Counted from the stretch's first letter, positions 39,958 to 51,883 are shown. The stretch is 64,000 nucleotides of DNA from Brachycybe producta (GCA_036925085.1 JAUPFP010000001.1:377001-441000); one strand, 5' to 3'. Numbers and translations: made by a program. The notes: generated by a model from the letters alone, not told the origin.

Positions 39958-42900
39958 ATGGATAAGCAAAAGTTGCCATTGACGGCTTCATCATCATCAA
40001 CATCTTCTAAAGTGTCCGCATTTGCAAAGTTCAAAGGTCGACCTTCGTCGTTACCCGTACATTCGTTTTCGTTTCGTTTTAATCCTACCGACGATGAGAC
40101 CTTAGAGGAACTTGCAGATGAGCAACAACCGAAGACGACAACGAAAGAAACGGATTCACCGATCGCACGAACGTTGTTTAGTAACAAAAAAGGTTCTTTC
40201 GTGTTCGGTAATTCGGAAGAAAATACTCCGAATGAATCCGATTCTCAGTCGTGGTCCATTCTGAGTGAAATCAAAGGAAAAATCGCGAGAACGGTCGAAG
40301 AACGGTTCCGTATCGCATCCGATCGTACTACGATCGTCGATCGAGTCAAAAATAACGATTCGTTTGTTAAAACGAAAGACGATTCCGAAGAAGATCTTAA
40401 ATCTAACAAATGTTCGCAAATTGAAAACGTAGAAGAAGAGGTTTTAGAAAAAGATGCAGAAAATCTGAAATTGGAAAAAAGTGATATCGTTATCGTTAAA
40501 TCGGAACCCGAAACCGAACTGAGAAATAGATTAAATCGATTAGATCGAGATGTGGGTTCGGTTCGTGTCGAAAGAAACGAACCGATCGACGAAAAGGTGC
40601 ATCGGCCGATTCGTACTTTAGGACCTTTGTCGATTCAGAGGAAGACGATTGTCGGAATTGTGGCGATTCTGCTTTACGTTTTCCTTCCGTTACCTTCGTA
40701 TCTGAACGGTTTTATTGCGGGTTTCGTTTTAGCTTTTGTATTTTTCACCGTGTGGCAAAGTTTATTAAGGCCACCGAATAGAATCGAAGTGCGGCAGCCG
40801 CCGAATCGGCGTTTCGTAACCGATTTGCCACAAAATTCCACTCAGAGTACCTTAAGTGTGAATCCGATCGGTGGAATTGAAAAGGTTGGAAATTTTTAAA
40901 GTACCATCTGAAGTTTTGTTTCGATTTTTGTTTTCAATTCCTTATTTCAGGTTTGGATGAACGAACTCCTGTGCGATTACGACTTGGAAGACTTTCACAT
41001 TAATCAAACGCAAGCTGTTCTCGTTCGGCTCGATGGATCGGTCCTTCGCCTCTCGTATTCGAAAGCCAAGATTCCAAAAAGGGCCATGTGGAACGAACAG
41101 AGTTTCGATCAAAGTTTCGTACATCAACGTCATTACGATCTGGTCGGAGCTAAAGTTAGTCTTCTACCTGAAGGTTTAGCACGAAAACGGTGAGCATTTA
41201 GTCAGGTTTTAAACTTCGAATGGCGAGCTCCCTTTGAGCGATCTGGTTCTTCTAGTTTCTAAAATACCAATTTTGCACCCGAAAGACAGAATAAAGAAGA
41301 CTTACGACGTCGAAATCCGCAATTTCTAAAAGAAACTTAAATTTTTTCAGGCACTGGTTGCGAAAATATCCGATTTCTATCGCGTTAGCCGAAAATTCCA
41401 AAGTTGTCGACGTCGGAACTCCGGTTAATCTGGTGAAATGTAAAGAAGGCAACCTGATATTATTCACTCGTAGCGGACGCGACAAAGAAGAGTGGTTTAG
41501 AAGATTTGAATATGCTGCTGCTTCGTACTCCTCGAAAGAGTCGGAAGCAGAAAACCAAACGGATAAATTATTTCAGGAATATTCGGTTTATATATCGAGA
41601 CTGATATCGACACCTCTAAAGGAGACGTCTTCGTCGTTGTTGGAAAAAGAGGATTCGATAAGCGCCAGTGACGTCACTTGGCTCAATGCGCTTCTCGGAC
41701 GATGTCTTTGGGATTTTCTACGCGAGAAAGAATGGGCGCTTCAAGTAAAGGACAAGATCCAAAGAAAACTCAGCATGATCAAGGTCATTGGTTTTGAATT
41801 CTTTTAAGTCCAGTTCCAATTGACTTGCGAGGGAATTTCAAGATTCATTTCAAACTAGAAGGGTAAATTATAACGTGTATTTTTGTCTCCCCCTGTCTTA
41901 GGTACCTTATTTTGTGGAAGAGCTGAAAGTTACCGACTTACAACTCGGATCGGAGTTACCACTGTTAGGTGGCGTGACGATGCCTAAGATAGACGAACGA
42001 GGATTGTGGGTGGATTTCGAAATGTCCTATTACGGAACATTCCTCATGACCTTAGAAACGAAACTTAATTTATTGAAACTGAAAAAGGAACCGAGTTTGG
42101 AGCACGGTTTCGATGCCCTCGATTCCGAATCGAGCGGCAGTACGAAAACGTCGCGTAATTATTCGTTGTCGCTGTACGACAGCGAAGCCGAAGACAGTGC
42201 AGAATCTTCGAGTGACGAAGATTACGTAGATCAGGCTTCGGATATCGGAATCGACGATCCGATGTGTCCGACGGACGTGACGCGTCAGGGTGGCGGTAGC
42301 GGTGCCGCCGCCGGAAAGAAAATCCTGCGTTTCGTCGATTCTATAACGCAGTCGCGTTATTTTCAACAAGCTGCCGAATATAAATATGTGAAAAAAGCAA
42401 TGGAAGGTGTTTCGAATACTCCACTCATTCTTACCGTAGAAGTACTTAGCCTCAATGGCACTCTCACTGTGAACGTTCCTCCGCCACCTTCGGACAGACT
42501 GTGGTAAGACGGCACGAATTTCGATTTCACTGTATCGTGTCCCGTTTATGACAGACTTTGTTTGAAGTTAAATTACATTCGGTTATCCCAGAGTCGTTAG
42601 AGCTCCCAAAAATGCTCGTGCGGTCTGCACTTTCCACGAGACTTGGTCGATTTGGCAGTTTCAAAGTCGCTCTTATGGTTCTAGCAACCAAACGGCAATT
42701 CGAAACGCTAGAAAATGCCACATTACCCGAAGAACATATTAAGGAATACACATAATTTTTCTCAAAGCCGAAAGACGTTCTCAAAGAACGGGTTGTAGTT
42801 AGCAAAAAATGGACCTTTCCGAGATCGATGGTCTTTAACATGGGGTCTAGCAAATTAGCATAATTCAAAATTGAATAAAATAAAAAAAAACCTTTGAATA

Positions 42901-43506
42901 TTTCAATCAAACAACCCTTAAAACCTGGCCACAACATTCAAGAAGCGATTGCAACTTCGATTATTGTTCAAAACATAAGTTCGAATGGAGATTTGTAATT
43001 AGAAATCGAGACCATGTTTTTTTAGTCGCATCAGAGTTCACTTAACATTGTTTCGATGGTGTGACGAGCAGAAGCACGTGCGAGAACGGCTGCGTCAGAT
43101 ATAAACGGGACACTTATTCGTGTGTCGTAAGGTCCTTTTATCGTGTGATTTTTTTTTGCAGGTACGGATTTCGAGGAAATCCTCAGTTGGTGCTGGTAGC
43201 TAAACCTAAAGTGGGTGAAAGAAAAGTGAATCTTGCTCATATCGTGGAATGGATTGAAAATAAACTCGTTTTGGAGTTTCAGGTAATTCCACTTTTCATC
43301 GAATTCATCACAAAATTGTCTCGTTCGTAATGTGTGGCCTCAGTCAACACCTTTTTTTGTTTAAAAATCCTTTTTAGCGATTGTTAGTTCTTCCCAACAT
43401 GGATGACGTCATCGTTCCCTTTATGAATTCTGGAATGGAAAAGACTAATTCTCCCGCGACAACTAGTCCGAACGAACCAAATCTGGGGACCAAAGATAAA
43501 GTGTGA
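39958..43506 (+). CDS. TEX2: TEX2 homologue, SMP-domain ER lipid-transfer protein, 6 exons
   Basis: TEX2 proteins are ER-anchored and carry an SMP (TULIP-type) lipid-transfer domain working at membrane contact sites. Exons: 39958-40884, 40951-41189, 41351-41783, 41902-42503, 43162-43282, 43378-43506, giving 816 residues (human about 1130). The first exon encodes a long disordered acidic N-terminus and then a hydrophobic hairpin around VAILLYVFLPLPSYLNGFIA. Next comes a PH-like segment (SVLRLSYSKAKIPKRAMW to SGRDKEEWFRRFEYAA), then the SMP region beginning VTWLNALLGRCLWDFLREKE, interrupted by an acidic Ser-rich insert (SAESSSDEDYVDQASD). The protein ends LPNMDDVIVPFMNSGM, a hallmark of TEX2. 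The start is the first ATG after an acceptor-like site at 39900. AATAAA follows at about 43975. Confidence 0.93.
42650..43020 (+). repeat. Dispersed intronic repeat R2, copy C
   Basis: It lies in the TEX2 intron 42504-43161. It contains GTTCTAGCAACCAAACGGCA, ATTCGAAACGCTAGAAAATG, GCAAATTAGCATAATTCAAA and ACAACATTCAAGAAGCGATT, in the same order and orientation as copies A and B. Confidence 0.8.
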
Positions 43507-44080
43507 CGAACGCAGTTGGTTCTCTTTTTCGGGTTTTGTCGGTGGTGGGATAGAGAGAGAGAGACAACCTGTTCGTCGATTTGTATTTTGCGCCAATTGT
43601 GATCCATTTGTATTTAATACCGAACATTTAAATCGTTTCTAAGAAACTTTGCATTCCAAATTAACCAGCTCGGATTTTTTATAGTCGAACGAGAGACCGT
43701 CGAAGAAATCACTTTTTTCGGTATTTTTTTTGCGAATTTCTTTTTTGATATATCGGTGGTTAAAAATGATGATGATGTGCATAATTTTGTTTTAAAACTT
43801 GAATATTAATTAATATATTTTTCTCTCTCGAGATTTTTCTATGTGTTTAATTTCCTTTTAAAGGGGATTTTTGTGATAAAATATTAACGAAACCACAAAA
43901 AAAAAATAAGCTCCACTTGTTAAATTGTTAAAAATGTAAGAAATATTTGTAAAATGGCAACTAAACGGTTAACAAATAAATATTTAATAATTCAAAATTG
44001 TGCTTATTAATAGTGGTGTGTTTTAAACTGAACGGACGTTGTTCCGAAGAGTAACACAAAGTGACAAATTGAAAAGTGTG

Positions 44081-44427
44081 CTAAGGCGCGGATAAACGAA
44101 AATTAAGCCGTCCGTGAGCATATAACGTCTACACCAAAAAACAAGCCTGTTTGCGTTCGAATGGCGAACAGTTCTCGAGAATTTGTTAGTTCGTCGAGTT
44201 TGCGTTTTATTAAAGATTGTAATAATTATCAACTGGCGAGACGAGCTCACTCACGTCTGGACCGGATTCTCTGTTCGGCAGATGTTCGAGAACGAACCCT
44301 TTTATGTACCGCCACCTCGAGAGCGAACTCTATAATGGTTTGCGAACCGCTCTAGAACAGTTCAATGATCTCCCGTCTAAACCGAATTCTGTTTCTGTTC
44401 GCGAGCTTGGTTTATCCACACCTTTAG
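44081..44427. repeat. MITE-like element with CTAAGGYGYGGATAAAC ends
   Basis: It starts CTAAGGCGCGGATAAAC and ends GTTTATCCACACCTTTAG, which are inverted repeats 347 bp apart. The interior is CpG-rich (AGTTCTCGAGAATTTG, GTTCGAGAACGAACCC) and has no long ORF. Confidence 0.7.
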
Positions 44428-44575
44428 AGAAACTACAAGGGCAGCAGCCTCAAACCACTTAGTGTTTTCATGTTTGAAATCTTTTAAAATAAACTTTTTA
44501 GAGACAAAAATTTAAAAAATATTATTTTCAAACTCATATAAAAAGCTTATTTTAAAAGATGTGAATCAAGTTTCT
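44425..44575. repeat. Decayed FB1 foldback copy
   Basis: Words TTTTCATGTTTGAAATCTTT and ATATAAAAAGCTTATTTTAA of both FB1 inner arms are present. The outer arms are largely lost. Confidence 0.55.
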
Positions 44576-45135
44576 TTGGTAATGAAAATGGCGGTTTGCA
44601 CAACGGACACTTTTTATTGTAAAAAAAAAAGGAATTATCCCTCTGCTACAAGGCCCTCGAGGCGAACATAACGAGTTATTATTTTAAAAACGAATCGAGA
44701 CTCGGCCAATGAAATACTTCCAATCCAAATAATTAAGCTAAGAATTGATTTTTGAAAATTGCTTAATATTTCATCAAGTTAATTTATTTTTACAAATCTA
44801 AAATCTTGACTTTAAGACGTCCCCCCCCCCTTGGAAGATGATCAATCTCTGTTTGACAATCCTGGCTTTTATTGCTCTTCAATCTTGGCTCGGACGATCT
44901 GTTAAGCCAGAAATCCACTGCAATCTTCGGAATGAACCAAAGGAGACTTGATAAGTGTCATGGATTGCTCCTGCTGCTTTTTAACTCAATTTTTCACTGG
45001 CAACAGGAAAAATATTCATTTTGACAATTTCTTACGCAACTTTTGAACTATATTGTCCCTCTGCCACCGGACTTCTTAGCTGTTTGCACAATAATTATTA
45101 AGGCAACCAGTAGATAAATGTGTTTCTCAAAGAAC

Positions 45136-45215
45136 CTGGTTAGAGGCTAAAAGTCAAACTAGTGTCTAAAACTATTTTTTCTCAGACTAGAACTGTAGCC
45201 TCTAAAGAGGATCTT
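45136..45215. repeat. Palindromic repeat R4, copy 2
   Basis: AACCTGGTTAGAGGCTAAAA and GTAGCCTCTAAAGAGGATC are inverted arms with a loop of about 40 bases. Confidence 0.7.
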
Positions 45216-45469
45216 TGAATGAAAAAAGAAAAACATTTTTCTTGTTGCTTTAAGAATTATTAAAATTCAATGAAAAACTGACAGAAATGGATTGAAAGTT
45301 CCAAGTGTCGATGTGTTTAAAGATAATTCAGGATTGCCAAACCAAGATTGTCAAGCTGGAATTGATCAAATGTAGGCACCTTTAACGAACTAACTTCATT
45401 TGGATAGAAAACCACATTTTCTGTTGTTTATAATTAGTAATTCCTTACTGAGATAAAAACCAATAAGTT

Positions 45470-45540
45470 TTTAGAACTAAATTGCCCCTCTGCCAAAGGC
45501 CTTCTGGGTTGCTTTCATAGTAATTATTCAAATTGAAAAA
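45470..45540 (-). repeat. R3 fragment
   Basis: On the minus strand it reads GAAAGCAACCCAGAAGGCC, then TTTGGCAGAGGGGCAATTTA, matching the R3 consensus seen at 45040-45110 and 49160-49230. Confidence 0.55.
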
Positions 45541-45689
45541 ACCGGTCCGCACATCTCACATTCAAAGCAACGGATACAGACACACTTTGAGGTGTTAATT
45601 TCGAGGCTCCTTTACAGTTACTTTATGATTAAAACCTGTTGAACCAAAAATCCTCGTCACGACTTTTTACGAAAATGGTCAAAACTAAC

Positions 45690-45718
45690 CCCCCCCCCCC
45701 CCCCCAAAAAAAAAACCA
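45690..45718 (+). repeat. Poly-C followed by poly-A
   Basis: About 18 C residues run directly into about 10 A residues in the spacer. Confidence 0.85.
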
Positions 45719-46139
45719 GCTTCACTTTGTTTCGTATTAATTAAAAATGACAGCATGTTGTAAGCTGATGTTGTAATTTAGTCCAAAAATACATCATTTT
45801 AAAGTAACCAAACAAAATGCGTCGGTTTTAAAGTTACGACTGCTGCGATCGAAGAATGTCAAAACCCCAAATGGAATCAATAAAAACGCCGCCCCCTAAA
45901 TTAGGACCAGCTACGTCCGTCCGTTTTGCATTAATCAAAAATTACCCACAGAACATCTGAACAAAATGTAACATTGCAAAATAAAAAATATATTTATATA
46001 TAGTTGAAAGATCAAAAAAAAAATGACCATTCGATTGACCAGATGTGGCAAATAATGACCAAAAGAGGACAGAGAAGGAGGAGGAGGAGGAGGAGGGACA
46101 AAAAAAAGGGGTGAGTGGAGGAAGGAGGGAACGTTCCGT

Positions 46140-46901
46140 TCACGTTCCGGCCGACAACTGGTCAATCAAACGATGCAACAACAGATTCCGTTCTCGCATC
46201 ACGTCTAGATTTTCTTCGTGCATCTTTCGCAGTTCGTCCATCATCACAGACATTCTCTTCTCTTCGTTCTGTTCCTGTCTCTCGAGGATTTCTTTCAAGA
46301 TTCTCATCGACGCCTTTCCGTCTACGCTGCCGTCCACGAGAGCAATGTCCAGAGCAGTGCTACCTCCGGCCGCCGCATTTGCTGCATTCTTGAGCCTCCC
46401 CTTCGACTGCGACCCTCCGGAACTGCTCGCGAGCGTACCGTTTGCAACGCCATCTATACCGCCATCCGATGTGGACGGAACCGGATCGCCGCCTTCTCTA
46501 GAGAAAACGTCGTGAAGAACGTCGAAATACTGCCACAGGCGCCTCGTCTGTCCCGGCACGCGGTTGTTCTCGAGTACGCTGTGATACGACTTCTTCAGAT
46601 TACGCCATTTCTTGTCGCACATGTCGCCGTGAAAGTTGTAGCCGTTCGCACCCATGTCAGAGGCGATTCGATTCCAAACGTCTTTCTTTTTGATCCTCGG
46701 ATCCTTCATGCTTTCCTGATACGACTTGTACAGTTCGATGAGCAACAGCGTCGCTTCGTGGGTCCAAAACTTCGATTTGATATCGGGTGCTGCAACCGCT
46801 GCAGGTGCGTTCTCGTAAATCACCACCGTTGGCTGCGTTTCGTAGGTGGCCGTGCCGCCGGCTGCGGCCGCAGACTCGTCGATCATGTTCACCTCTTCCA
46901 T
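46140..46901 (-). CDS. Myb/SANT-like (trihelix) DNA-binding protein
   Basis: A single-exon coding region of 253 residues from MEEVNMIDES. The longer frame upstream is not used, because an acceptor-like TTTTCAACAG lies just before this ATG, suggesting a spliced 5' UTR. Residues about 50-140 form a Myb/SANT-like domain: KFWTHEATLLLIELYKSY, KDVWNRIASDMG, DMCDKKWRNLKKSYHSVLE and RRLWQYFDVLHDVF, with the tryptophans at the expected helix positions. A Gly/Ala/Ser-rich spacer follows, then a C-terminal amphipathic helix (MRILKEILERQEQNEEKRM onward) likely to mediate dimerisation. It is probably a nuclear transcription regulator. No target or orthologue can be named. Many such genes in invertebrates come from Harbinger-type transposons, but no transposon ends were seen here. 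Confidence 0.85.
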   Translation of the reverse strand: MEEVNMIDESAAAAGGTATYETQPTVVIYENAPAAVAAPDIKSKFWTHEATLLLIELYKSYQESMKDPRIKKKDVWNRIASDMGANGYNFHGDMCDKKWRNLKKSYHSVLENNRVPGQTRRLWQYFDVLHDVFSREGGDPVPSTSDGGIDGVANGTLASSSGGSQSKGRLKNAANAAAGGSTALDIALVDGSVDGKASMRILKEILERQEQNEEKRMSVMMDELRKMHEENLDVMRERNLLLHRLIDQLSAGT

Positions 46902-48647
46902 TTTAAACTTAATTTCTGTTGAAAAGACAACAGACTTTGGTTTTAAACATCTATATAATTCATAGTTGGCCACTTAAGTCAACTATTGGGCTCAGTGAAC
47001 CATTTGACTTAATGCAGCAATGCATTTATGTTATGGGACCTAAGGGCCTACAGCCCACCAGGAGGTAACAGGATTTTGGAAACTACCACCCAATGGCATA
47101 CGACAGTCGGCCCTCGTTATCGGAGTTTTACTGAACAGTTACCAGTGATACCTATTGTCCAGTTTTTCAATTATGCTTCTGGAGGCCACTGTAGGCACTG
47201 CATAACTTTGGGACTCTTAACATTTTACCAGTTTTTAGTATCTTGTATTAAGACAGCGTAAGAAATAGTTTCGATTAGAAATTTAGCAGTCTCTAGCCGG
47301 TAAGGTTATGGAATTGTCATCTAAGCTGCGCCAATGGCGCTGTGCTATTTCCTGAGCTAAGCGACTGCTAATCGAAGCAATTTCAGTCTAAGCAAAGTAG
47401 ACAGAATATGAACCTAAACCCCCGGAACCCGCTACTGCCACTATGCGAATATTCAGCCAATCGGAAGAGCTCCCTTTGCTATCATGTCGCCATGATTAAA
47501 GAATGAGCCAATCAGAACGCACAACCGCCAGTTAGATGTCGCTGTAGGAACTATGTTCCCATAAAGCACTAATAATCTTGTCAATAAAAAATTGCGGAAT
47601 TCCGTCTTTTATTAAAAAAGGCCGAATATCTGATTTTTTTTTCATGTCATTTGCGCCAATATGTTTTTTTTTTGCTCTCAATTTTCTAACGCTAACGTCT
47701 TCAGCCTCATTTGAAGCATTTTTCCCTTTGTTTGTTTTCATTCAAACGTCCCATCAAAAGTGTTCCTACAATGAACAAACAGCTAATTTTCAGCTCCCTG
47801 ATAAAAAAATGCTACAAGTAAGCCAACCAACCAAAATAAAGAGCTTCTTTAGCTTAAAAACAGCCATTTGTGAGAAAGCTCGAAAAAGGAGGGGAAAAAA
47901 AAGATAAAAGAAGCCTTTTGTAGCTAAATAAAAGCCATGTTGGAAATGATCGTTGAAGATCGCATCTTTTGCGCCGTCCGTCAAAAGCTCGCTCTCTTTA
48001 CTGGTTTACTTGCTCCGCGCCCGCTCCGAGACAGCCTTCCGCCCGCCGCTCTCTCCTAGCAACAAACCGATCTCCTCTTTCTTTCTGTTGAGCCCCTCTT
48101 TGCTAACAAGGAGCGAACCATTTTTCTCTCTCTTTGAACGCGCCTTTTCTTAAGAAATCTTCGCTCTTTCACATCGTTATTTAATCGGACAACGATTAAA
48201 CATTAATTAATGAAAATAAAATCATACTTAATTACCTTTGATATCAAAAAGATATTCAGATTTTCACCAAAATAGTTGAAATTGTCGAATACTTGACAAA
48301 AGCAAAGAAGAAGCGCTGAGAGCAAGATGGAGCGCACGAGCCAGTGTTGTCAGATTCCTCATCCATGGAACACCGCAATTAGAAATATTAAATAATAGTT
48401 CATTTTGTATAAACATACAAGAAAACATCCACTCACAATATAGATTAATTAGAATTTTTTTTAATAAACACTATTTTGAAATATACACACAAAAAAAGAT
48501 TAGAAACTATAAAGTGTTTTCTTTAGTTATCCCTAGATGGCGTTATAAATGTATCCAACTCTCCTTATGTGCTCGCACAGATAAAAGAGATGTTAATCGG
48601 CAACACTGTAACAAAGTGTTGTTTTTGTTGGTTGTAGAAAAAGAAAG
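46902..48647. other. Spacer between divergent genes
   Basis: It lies between the minus-strand Myb/SANT-like gene and plus-strand TOLLIP, so it should contain both promoters. A CpG-rich block at 47970-48160 (GCGCCGTCC, GCTCCGCGCCCGCTCC) is the best candidate. The remainder is AT-rich with several partial palindromes (for example 47270-47390). Confidence 0.5.
47532..47741 (-). CDS. Short unrecognised ORF
   Basis: A 69-residue frame starting MKTNKGKNASNEAEDVSV, lysine-rich at first and ending in a hydrophobic helix-like stretch (GIPQFFIDKIISALWEH). I do not recognise it. It could be a small gene, a remnant of a transposon protein or chance, and there is no splice or poly-A evidence. Confidence 0.15.
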   Translation of the reverse strand: MKTNKGKNASNEAEDVSVRKLRAKKKHIGANDMKKKSDIRPFLIKDGIPQFFIDKIISALWEHSSYSDI

Positions 48648-51188
48648 ATGGCGGCGTCCACACAATCTCGTTATGATGAACAGCGTAATAAGGTTATTTC
48701 CATTTGTTTTGAAATTTCCTTTTAGTCTGTGTTAGTAATCATGATGACAACGAATTACATTAACAACCTTTAACATTTATTAATTAGATTTTAATTAATT
48801 TCCATTTAATTCTAAACACAAATATGGATGAGGAGATGTAAGGGTGTAACTTATGGTGTAACTTAAAGGTGTAAATAATAACACCAATCTTCAACTGTTT
48901 ATTCCCTCACCTGAAGATTAGAACAGTGTTACTAATTAACTAATTATGCATAGTTATATATATAAACGTCACAGTAGCGATTAGTTTAAACTAACAAGTT
49001 GTTTATTAATGGTGACTGTGAGTCATATGTTTTTGATGACGTAATAAGTTGACAGTGACGTCACCTACCATTATTTAACGAACGTGTGAACATATAAAGA
49101 CAATAAAAGTTATTGGTTTTCAATGGATATTTTCTTATGGATTTGAATTAATCTGCATGCAGCAGAGAGGGCCTATGACAGAGGGACAACCTGTCCAAAA
49201 ACAGCATAAGTAATACATTGTCAAAATAACCTGTTAACACACATCATTAAATTAAAAATGAAAATTAAAAATTCTCCTCATACACATTTTTTAATTTAAA
49301 TAATTACTCTACAAGCAGCCAAGAGGGATTTGTAGCAGAGGGACTATTTAATCGAAGAGCAGCATTGAAATGCATTATCAATCACCTACTATAACAAATT
49401 CTTTCGTGAAAACAGCATAAATTATACATAAATGCTTTTGTAAAAATGACAAACCCAATGAATCCTCCAAAATTGAAATTCTACCATTGACAACGTTCCT
49501 CAGGAAGTGTAACTTCCATTGTCGGAATGACCCTAAGGGTGCTGTAAGGTGCAGCACGAATAATTATATGCCTCGTAAAGCTCTGGCAGTCTGTAATAAG
49601 GTCTTTCCAGTGAAGATAAACAAGAATGTTGTGTGTTTTCTAAAGGTTCTCTTGGGTGACCTTCCGGAAGACTTTCTTCGCGTGGCCCCTTCTAATCGCC
49701 AGCAGCAAGAAGCAGCTGACGAACAGGCTGCAATGATGCTACAGCAGCAGCTGGCAGGTGGTTTCCATCCACAAAACACTGTGGGAAAACTGCAGATCAC
49801 CATCATTCAGGTGCATTGCATTCTTTGCCATCTCTCTTTCTCGCACTTATTTCGTTCGATACTTAAGAATTGTATGTTCTTATGTTTTAAAATATTCAAA
49901 AGGCCGAACTTACTAAGAACTACGGAGTTACCAGAATGGATCCGTACTGTCGTGTGCGCATAGGACACACAGTGTACGAGACGCACACGGATCACAACGG
50001 AGCGAGAACTCCACGTTGGAACAAAGTCATTCAATGGTAAAAGAGGGGCTTACTTTCCGATAAATGGGCTCATTTGGCCTGTCGAGACCAAACTTTGCAA
50101 AGTTGCTTCCTACGATATACAAACTAGAAAGAGGGGTAATCGTATTAGTGACCCGTGCGAAGAATGGGCCTATTTGCTAATAGCTGATAATATCGTGATT
50201 TACATTAGATCTCTCTGCAAAATCTTTCAAAATACTTTCTCTTTGTCGGTTTCAGTTATCTCCCGCAAGGTGTAACGGCGTTTTATTTGGAAATTTACGA
50301 TGAGGTAAGACAAAACTAACCACACGATAGTTTTACACATTTAAAATGCCTTTCCTCGTAGTGTACTTTTACGATGGACGAAAAGATTGCTTGGGGTCAC
50401 TATACCATTCCAGAAGCAACATTCAACGGCGAAACAGTCGAACAATGGTATCCTCTCAGTGGGAAGCAAGGAGAAGAAAGAGAGGGTCGGATCAACCTGG
50501 TCATTTCTTTTACGGTAAAACATTACAATGCTATACAACCTTCAGAATAATCCTCGCAACCAGGGGTCGTATTGCGAACCACCCGAAGATATAAGTTTTA
50601 CTAGAAATTCTGGTTTTGAAGTAGTTTATGCATTTCGAGGTTTACTAGAAACTAGAAGAGTAAAGGGGGAAAATACACTTTTTGTGTCAAACACGTCACA
50701 TGTCGCAATTTTTAGAGTGGCATTTGTCCTGCTGTGTATCCTCTTTTAGGCATCCGTTTGTCTGAATGAATATATAGTAAGATCCCAATTGAAAGTAGGC
50801 CCTTTCTTCTTTGCAGCCGATTCGTGTGAATCCAATTATGTACGCCACGGCTCCACCCGTCGTAGTTGTACCGACACAGGTGCCCTACGGAGTGCCATTT
50901 TTCGTTCCCGGAGCTCAGCAGACGCAACAAGTGGTTCAACAATTGTCCTCGTCACCTCAGACACATTCGCCACCACCCGTCACAGAAGAAGATGTCAAAC
51001 AGGTAATCGGCATCAGAAATCTCGTCAAATACATTCGAAATTTAAACTTGCTTTTCATTTTTAAACAAAAGATTCAAGAAATGTTTCCGAACGTGGATGC
51101 GGAAGTCATTAACTCGATCCTGGAGTCAAACGGAGGCAACAAAGACGCAACGATAAACGCATTGCTTCAAATCAGTAACACCAATTAA
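48648..51188 (+). CDS. TOLLIP: Toll-interacting protein (TOLLIP), 7 exons
   Basis: An endosomal and autophagy adaptor that binds ubiquitin and phosphoinositides and, in vertebrates, dampens Toll/IL-1 receptor signalling. Exons: 48648-48692, 49646-49810, 49903-50036, 50256-50304, 50362-50514, 50817-51002, 51072-51188, giving 282 residues (human 274). The first 15 residues, [15 protein letters not shown], lie in a separate small exon. The N-terminal TOM1-binding part follows ([14 protein letters not shown]). The C2 domain covers about residues 60-180 ([51 protein letters not shown]). A Pro/Val-rich linker leads to the C-terminal CUE domain ([40 protein letters not shown]), including the MFP motif that contacts ubiquitin. 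AATAAA lies at 51246. Confidence 0.97.
49160..49370 (+). repeat. Dispersed repeat R3, two copies in direct orientation
   Basis: GAGGGCCTATGACAGAGGGA with ACAGCATAAGTAATACATTG, and then GCCAAGAGGGATTTGTAGCA with GAGGGACTATTTAATCGAA. They lie in TOLLIP intron 1 (48693-49645). Confidence 0.65.
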
Positions 51189-51676
51189 TTGATTTTGTCC
51201 AAAGAAAGAAAAATATATTAAAACCCAAATAATTTATTTAGAGAAAATAAAAGTCGAAACAATTGTTTAAAATATATTCTTCCAAAAATCTTCCAAACGT
51301 TTCCTCACTGTGTTTCCTCATTTTTCAATGTTTTTAAACTGATTATTATTTGTCATAAATTCTATTGATGAAATTTTTTTATTTGGGATTTATTATCTAT
51401 TATTTGTTTCACACTCCAAGTTATGTTTTCTCAATGAAAGGTGTTTTTATTTTGTAATTAATGGACCATTAAATTGCCAAATTTATTTTGAAACTATGTT
51501 TTGGTTTTGATTTACAAACAATTGGATTATATATATATATTAGCGGTTTTACATATTGTGTGACACTGGTTTTCATAAGAGGTCATCAACCTCACTTAGT
51601 TTACATAATCTAAATGTTAGCAACGTTACGCTAAAATTAAGAGGGTTTTTAAGAGTCTGAAATTAATTACTTAAGT
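51189..51676 (+). other. TOLLIP 3' UTR and AT-rich spacer
   Basis: It carries AATAAA at 51246 and a short AT repeat at about 51530. The minus-strand sequence AATTAATTTCAGA at about 51657-51669 lies where a snRNA 3' processing box would be expected after the U2 gene. No coding region was seen. Confidence 0.45.
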
Positions 51677-51696
51677 CTCCCCCTGGTGTGGGGGAG
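51677..51696 (-). other. Hairpin immediately 3' of the U2 gene
   Basis: On the minus strand CTCCCCC, loop ACACCA, GGGGGAG forms a perfect 7-bp GC-rich stem directly after the end of the U2 homology. It could mark the mature end or stabilise the precursor. The role is inferred. Confidence 0.6.
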
Positions 51697-51883
51697 TGGG
51701 CCGATCCTGGAAGAACTGCAATACCAGGCCAACCCGTGGCGGAAGTGAGGCAAGCCCCGAACATTCCGCCTGATTCCAAAAATCAGTTTAATATTCTGGT
51801 ACCTCAATGAGGTACGTATCAGATATTAAGCTGATAAGAACAGATACTACACTTTGATCTTAGCCATGAGGCCGAGAAGCGAT
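51697..51883 (-). ncRNA. RNU2: U2 spliceosomal snRNA
   Basis: It starts ATCGCTTCTCGGCCTCATGG and continues CTAAGATCAAAGTGTAGTAT, including the GTAGTA that pairs with the intron branch site. It then has TCTGTTCTTATCAGCTTAAT, the Sm site GATTTTTGGAA, and the stem-loop III/IV region GGTTGGCCTGGTATTGCAGT closed by CCAGGATCGGCC. It is about 187 nt long, the normal size for animal U2. The extra A in ATCAAAGTG and the CAGCTTAAT are like insect U2 rather than human U2. All key interaction sites are intact, so it is probably functional. Only one copy is present in the window. Confidence 0.97.

Larger units (their letters stand above)
43507..46139. other. Repeat-rich spacer after TEX2
   Basis: TEX2 3' UTR to about 43990. 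Then an inverted-repeat element (44081-44427), a decayed FB1 copy (44425-44575), R3 fragments (44610-44680, 45040-45110, 45470-45540), an R4 palindrome (45136-45215), and C runs (44821, 45690). The right end is the 3' UTR of the minus-strand Myb/SANT-like gene. No coding region was recognised. Confidence 0.6.

Noticed and set aside
46218..46922. A 234-codon plus-strand frame opposite the Myb/SANT-like gene
   Set aside because: The minus-strand frame encodes a recognisable DNA-binding domain. The plus-strand one encodes nothing known.
47532..47741. A confident small protein gene
   Set aside because: It has no homology I can recognise, no splice or poly-A support, and lies in an AT-rich spacer. 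It is kept only at very low confidence.
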